A program made the translations under genes and the position numbers. Below the pieces are notes generated by a model that saw nothing but the letters and a program-made list of their open reading frames with translations, was not told where the DNA came from and searched no databases. From assembly GCF_009689005.1 (NCBI RefSeq), contig NZ_AP021879.1, forward strand, positions 3,968,001 through 4,032,000: 64,000 nt of DNA. Reading direction: 5' to 3'. Positions 60,683 through 64,000 of the stretch are shown here, piece after piece. The DNA is from Desulfosarcina ovata subsp. ovata (lineage in GTDB: Bacteria > Desulfobacterota > Desulfobacteria > Desulfobacterales > Desulfosarcinaceae). Position 1 is the first letter of the stretch; every line of letters starts with the position of its first letter.

Positions 60683-60837
60683 AAAAACAAAAATCAATCC
60701 AAATGCGATTGCCCTGGCTGGGATGAAACAGAGACCTTGACGGATCGGGGCGGATGTGCAAAGGCCAGATCAAAATTTAACGGATTCGCAAAATTTTTCG
60801 CCCCTACCATTACCGATAATAAAAGGATCGAACCAAC

Positions 60838-61869
60838 ATGAGACTCGGCATCATCGGGCTTCCCCAGTCGGGCAAAGCCACCGTTTTCGAGGCCCTGACC
60901 CATAGCGTGGGCGGTGACGGCAACCGCCAGGAGAGCCGCATCGGCACCATCACCGTGCCGGACCCACGGGTCGACCTGTTGAGCGACATGTACAAGCCGC
61001 GCAAAACCATTTTTACCCAGGTTGAGTATTTTCTGCCCGGCAAGGCGGATCACGGCGCGGCCAAGAAGGACCAGAGCATCTGGACCCAGGTGCGTGACTG
61101 CGACGCTCTGATCCATACGGTGCGCAACTTCAGTGGTTACGGCCTGTCGGCCCCCGCGCCCAGGGACGATGTGATTGCCATAGATCAGGAACTGATCATC
61201 TCCGACCTGGTGGTGGTGGAAAAACGTCTCGAGCGCCTGGCCCTGGACGAGCGCCGCGGAAAGAAGCCCAGTCCCGAGGAAATCGCCCTGCTTGGCCGTT
61301 GCAAGGAGGCCCTGGACCAGGAAGTCCCCCTGCGCCGGTTTCCCGATATCGTCGCGGCCAAGCTGTTGCGCGGGTTTGCCTTCCTCTCGGCCAAACCCAT
61401 GCTGATCCTGCTTAACAACGATGACGAGGACGATGCCCTGCCCGGTGCCGACGCGCTGCCCGAAGGGGAGGAGTGCATGGTGATCCGTGCCAAGCTGGAG
61501 CAGGAACTGGCCCAGATGTCCGAGGAAGAGGCCAAAGAGTTCCTGGCCGAATTCAACATCACCGCTTCGGCTACCGACCGGGTGGTTCGGCAATCCTATG
61601 AGCTGATGGGGTTGATCTCGTTTTTCACCGTGGGCGAGGACGAGGTGCGGGCCTGGACCATCGCCCGCGACACCGATGCCGTGGACGCCGCCGAGGTGAT
61701 CCACTCGGATATCAAAAAGGGGTTCATCCGCGCCGAAGTGCTGGCCTACGACGATCTCATGGATGCGGGCAGCTATGCCGAGGCGCGCAAGAAGGGTACC
61801 GTGCGCCTGGAGGGCAAGACTTACAAAGTGGTGGACGGTGATATCATCAACTTCCGCTTTAACGTGTGA
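60838..61869 (+). CDS. YchF-like P-loop NTPase with altered G motifs and TGS domain
   Basis: A 343-residue Obg/YchF-family protein. The P-loop is GLPQSGKAT (residues 7-15; canonical YchF has GLPNVGKST). The G3 DxxG motif expected after about residue 65 is not present; the segment reads VEYFLPGKADHG. LILLNNDDEDD (about 192-202) stands at G4. From about 255 the C-terminus has the YchF TGS/DUF933 region: SFFTVGEDEVRAWTIARDTDAVDAAEVIHSDIKKGFIRAEV and YKVVDGDIINFRFNV. It is a divergent relative of the ribosome-associated ATPase YchF; whether it still hydrolyses nucleotide is uncertain. No clean ribosome site beyond AAAAGGA. Its stop abuts the repeat element at 61870. Confidence 0.82.
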   Translation: MRLGIIGLPQSGKATVFEALTHSVGGDGNRQESRIGTITVPDPRVDLLSDMYKPRKTIFTQVEYFLPGKADHGAAKKDQSIWTQVRDCDALIHTVRNFSGYGLSAPAPRDDVIAIDQELIISDLVVVEKRLERLALDERRGKKPSPEEIALLGRCKEALDQEVPLRRFPDIVAAKLLRGFAFLSAKPMLILLNNDDEDDALPGADALPEGEECMVIRAKLEQELAQMSEEEAKEFLAEFNITASATDRVVRQSYELMGLISFFTVGEDEVRAWTIARDTDAVDAAEVIHSDIKKGFIRAEVLAYDDLMDAGSYAEARKKGTVRLEGKTYKVVDGDIINFRFNV

Positions 61870-61989
61870 CGATGCGGTCAAAAGGCCGACATCCGCGTTA
61901 CGCGCCCCCGATCGTCGCTGCGGCGTACTGATGTACGCCTCACTCCTCACGGAGGCGCAAGCCTTGATCTCGACCTTTTGACCGCATCG
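61870..61989. repeat. MITE-like element with 24-bp imperfect terminal inverted repeats
   Basis: The 120-bp unit starts CGATGCGGTCAAAAGGCCGA and its other end, read inward, is CGATGCGGTCAAAAGGTCGA; about 22 of 24 terminal bases pair. Inside, GGCGTAC-TGAT-GTACGCC forms a perfect hairpin. It fills the gap between the YchF-like stop codon and a point 21 bp before the aminomutase start. Confidence 0.8.
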
Positions 61990-62010
61990 CCCGGGATTTC
62001 CGAGCGATCC

Positions 62011-63066
62011 ATGACCGAATCACAATCCTCGTCGACACCCCGCTGGAAAGCCTTGTTGGCCGAAAGCGTCACCACCGCCGAAGCACTGGCCGGGCGTTTC
62101 GATTTATCGCCCGAGCCGCTGGCAGCGGTGATCCGCACTTTTCCCATGCGGATCAACCCCTACTATCTCTCCCTGATTCGTGAGCCCGGCGATCCCATCT
62201 GGCGCCAGGCCGTTCCCGATGCCGCCGAGCTGGCCGATGCGGTCGGCAGTGCCGATCCCCTCTGCGAAGAGGCGTGTTCCCCGGTGCCGGGTCTGATTCA
62301 CCGCTACCCTGACCGGGTGGTGCTGCTGGCCAGCGAGCAGTGCGCCATGTTCTGCCGCTTTTGCATGCGCAAACGCCGGGTGGGGACGATGGCCGCAAAA
62401 GACCGCCGGGCTGCCGCCATCGATTACATTCGCCGCACGCCGGCGGTCCATGAAGTGGTGCTTTCCGGCGGTGACCCGCTGATGCTGGCCGATACGGATC
62501 TGGCCCGGTTGCTGGAACAACTGCGCGCCATCGGCCATGTGCGCCTGCTGCGCATCCATTCGCGCATGCCCTGCACCTTACCCCAACGGGTCACCGATGA
62601 CCTGGTTCGCCTGCTGCGTGACGTTCAGCCGCTCTATTTCAACATTCACTTCAACCATCCGCTCGAGATCACCGACCGCTCCCGTGATGCCTGCGCCCGC
62701 CTGGCCGATGCCGGCATTCCGCTGGGCAGCCAGACCGTGCTGCTCAAGGGGGTCAACGACGATGCCGCCGTTATGCATCAACTGATGGAGACACTCCTGA
62801 CCCTGCGTGTGCGGCCTTACTACCTGCACCAGCTGGACCGCGTGTGCGGAACCGCCCATTTCCGGGTACCGTTGGAGAAGGGGCTTGCCATCATACAGCA
62901 CCTGCGCGGCCGGATTTCCGGGATGGGCGTGCCCCACTACATGATCGATCTGCCCGGTGGCGGTGGAAAAGTGCCCTTGACGCCGGAATACGTCGTCGCT
63001 CAACATGCCGACCACTGGATTCTGCGCAATTTCGAGAATCGGCCCTTCCGCTACTCTCTCCATTGA
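62011..63066 (+). CDS. Lysine 2,3-aminomutase family radical SAM enzyme
   Basis: A 351-residue PLP-dependent radical SAM aminomutase. The cluster motif is CAMFCRFCMRKRRVG (Cys at about 113, 117 and 120), followed by VVLSGGDPLML and IHSRMPCTLPQRV. PLP is expected on a lysine in the PGGGGKVPLTPEY block (about 318-330). LKGVNDD and LDRVCGTAHFRVP hold acidic residues that bind the substrate amino group in lysine aminomutases. Length is shorter than classic KamA (about 416) and nearer EpmB (about 342), which modifies lysine for EF-P. No EpmA or EF-P gene is in view, so free lysine (beta-lysine osmolyte) or protein-linked roles both remain possible. ATG 62011 is chosen over a TTG at 61978 lying within the repeat. 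Confidence 0.88.
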   Translation: MTESQSSSTPRWKALLAESVTTAEALAGRFDLSPEPLAAVIRTFPMRINPYYLSLIREPGDPIWRQAVPDAAELADAVGSADPLCEEACSPVPGLIHRYPDRVVLLASEQCAMFCRFCMRKRRVGTMAAKDRRAAAIDYIRRTPAVHEVVLSGGDPLMLADTDLARLLEQLRAIGHVRLLRIHSRMPCTLPQRVTDDLVRLLRDVQPLYFNIHFNHPLEITDRSRDACARLADAGIPLGSQTVLLKGVNDDAAVMHQLMETLLTLRVRPYYLHQLDRVCGTAHFRVPLEKGLAIIQHLRGRISGMGVPHYMIDLPGGGGKVPLTPEYVVAQHADHWILRNFENRPFRYSLH

Positions 63067-63112
63067 ACTGGCTTCATCGGCCTGCCGATGGATAACCACC
63101 TGCGAAAAAGCA

Positions 63113-63141
63113 TTGACACTGCCATGGGGGTTCGCTATGGG
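63113..63141 (+). promoter_or_regulatory. Possible sigma-70 promoter before the oxidoreductase gene
   Basis: TTGACA (63113-63118) and TATGGG (63136-63141) are 17 bp apart; the -10 is poor. The oxidoreductase ATG is 60 bp further on. Confidence 0.3.
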
Positions 63142-63157
63142 TGCTTTGTTTGATCGT

Positions 63158-63173
63158 AAATTTGATCAAATTT
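63158..63173. promoter_or_regulatory. Perfect 16-bp palindrome, candidate operator
   Basis: AAATTTGATCAAATTT lies between the possible promoter and the oxidoreductase start, just where a repressor would act on the leader. A second TGATC stands at 63151. The cognate regulator is unknown. Confidence 0.45.
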
Positions 63174-63201
63174 GTGATTATATAATCATGGAGGGGTCCC
63201 C

Positions 63202-64000
63202 ATGCCGTTGAGTTTCATCGAAGGCAACGATGCGGTTGCTTTGGGTGCCATGGCCGCTGGTTGCCGCTTTTTTGCCGGTTATCCCATCACGCCGGCCACC
63301 ACCATATACAACGCCATGCTCAAGTACCTGCCACCGGAGGGCGGCGTTTGCCTGCAGGGTGAGGACGAAATCGCGTCCATCGGCTATTGCCTGGGCGCAT
63401 CCATGGCAGGCAACAAGGTCCTGACCGCCACGTCGGGGCCGGGAATCAGCCTTTACAGCGAACAGATTTCCTTTGCCATCGGCAGCGAGATTCCCTTGGT
63501 GATTGTCAATGTCCAGCGGCTGGGCCCATCCACGGGATCGGCCACCAAAGGGGCCGACGGCGATGTCCAGTTCATGCGCTGGGGCTCCAGTTCCGGCTTG
63601 CCGGTCATTGTGCTGGCGCCGGTGGACGCGGCGGACTGCTACCGCTTGACCGTGCACGCCTTCAACTTGGCCGAGCAGTACCGTTGCCCGGTGTTCGTGG
63701 CCTCCAACAAGGAGATCGCCATGACCCGGGAAAGCGTGGACCTGGACGCCGTCGATCTGCCAAAGATTGTCGACCGCAAGACGGCCGACCGCAGCAAGCC
63801 GTTTTTACCCTTTGCCACCACCGGCGACGACAGCGCGCCGGATTTTCTGCCCATTGGTGACGAGGTTCTGGTGCGGCAGACCTCTTCCACCCACGGGGCC
63901 AATGGCTACATCACCGTGGATCCCGATGAAATCAACGCCTTTCAGGTGCGCCTGCAGAAGAAACTGACGGCGCATGTGGACGAATTCACCTTTTTCGAAC
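63202..64000 (+). CDS. korA: 2-oxoacid:ferredoxin oxidoreductase alpha subunit (2-oxoglutarate type), N-terminal part
   Basis: At least 266 residues, running off the window. LSFIEGNDAVALGAMAAGCRFFAGYPITPATTIYNAML (residues 3-40) is the standard start of KorA-type alpha subunits, followed by EDEIASIGYCLGASMAGNKVLTATSGPGISLYSEQISFA and the VNVQRLGPSTGSATKGADGD block. The enzyme would oxidise 2-oxoglutarate (or a related 2-oxoacid) with ferredoxin and CoA, or run in reverse for CO2 fixation, in the anaerobic cytoplasm. GGAGGGG is 5 bases before the ATG. Beta and gamma subunits are expected just downstream but are not in view. Confidence 0.88.
   Translation, partial: MPLSFIEGNDAVALGAMAAGCRFFAGYPITPATTIYNAMLKYLPPEGGVCLQGEDEIASIGYCLGASMAGNKVLTATSGPGISLYSEQISFAIGSEIPLVIVNVQRLGPSTGSATKGADGDVQFMRWGSSSGLPVIVLAPVDAADCYRLTVHAFNLAEQYRCPVFVASNKEIAMTRESVDLDAVDLPKIVDRKTADRSKPFLPFATTGDDSAPDFLPIGDEVLVRQTSSTHGANGYITVDPDEINAFQVRLQKKLTAHVDEFTFFE

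Overview
The window reads as a chromosomal segment of a strictly anaerobic, GC-rich Desulfobacterota (Deltaproteobacteria) bacterium, most like the Desulfosarcina/Desulfatitalea group. The grounds are a benzoate-CoA ligase beside a TRAP transporter, an archaeal-type split ferredoxin-rich glutamate synthase, an EFR1-type flavodoxin/ferredoxin protein, a propionate/acetate CoA ligase, a ferredoxin-type 2-oxoacid oxidoreductase and many two-component proteins. The assignment is inference from gene content; no rRNA or tRNA gene was seen.

Layout. 1-774: the start of an iron-siderophore (FecCD) permease preceded by a decayed FecE-like ATPase. 941-8585 (minus strand): a dctP-dctQ-dctM-benzoate-CoA ligase operon with a clear terminator. 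Its binding-protein gene dctP is broken by two unrelated IS4-type insertion sequences whose ends and target duplications (9 bp and 8 bp) can be read exactly. Removing both restores one 352-residue frame. 9285-10854: a methyltransferase and a GNAT acetyltransferase. 10951-19007: penicillin-binding protein 1C and a thioester-containing alpha-2-macroglobulin. 19257-25060: a nucleoside/nucleobase ABC transporter with cytosine deaminase. 25061-27698: a repeat-rich, gene-poor stretch with a truncated glycine-zipper lipoprotein gene and a peptidoglycan-binding protein. 27699-30649: a TauE/SafE permease that seems to start with ATA, CoaX, and a REC-HDOD protein. 30768-32358: a gene graveyard with a LysR tail, a KAP NTPase remnant and an FGE-fold (SUMF1) protein. 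32375-36739: a small RHH/coiled-coil pair, the EFR1 protein, an Rrf2 regulator and the propionate/acetate CoA ligase. 36842-42246: a large hybrid histidine kinase and a REC-HisKA-REC-GGDEF partner. 42576-50949: glnE diverging from a three-gene glutamate synthase operon that has a sigma-54 promoter and an intrinsic terminator in its leader. 51255-57207: carA, carB, purF. 57327-60562: a cNMP-binding protein, a radical SAM protein, an antisense-nested Cys-rich protein and azlCD. 60838-64000: a YchF-like protein with altered G motifs, a lysine 2,3-aminomutase family protein and the start of a 2-oxoacid:ferredoxin oxidoreductase alpha subunit.

The genes fall into three functional blocks: aromatic acid uptake and activation (now probably damaged), nitrogen assimilation and carbamoyl-phosphate/purine synthesis (glnE, glutamate synthase, carAB, purF, and nucleobase salvage by codA), and signalling. 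The most rewarding observations are the leader RNA of the glutamate synthase operon, the reconstructable double insertion in dctP, the ATA-start permease, the KAP/FGE-fold remnant of a probable conflict system, and the cNMP/radical SAM/Cys-rich neighbourhood. Several intergenic gaps carry MITE-like or REP-like inverted repeats.
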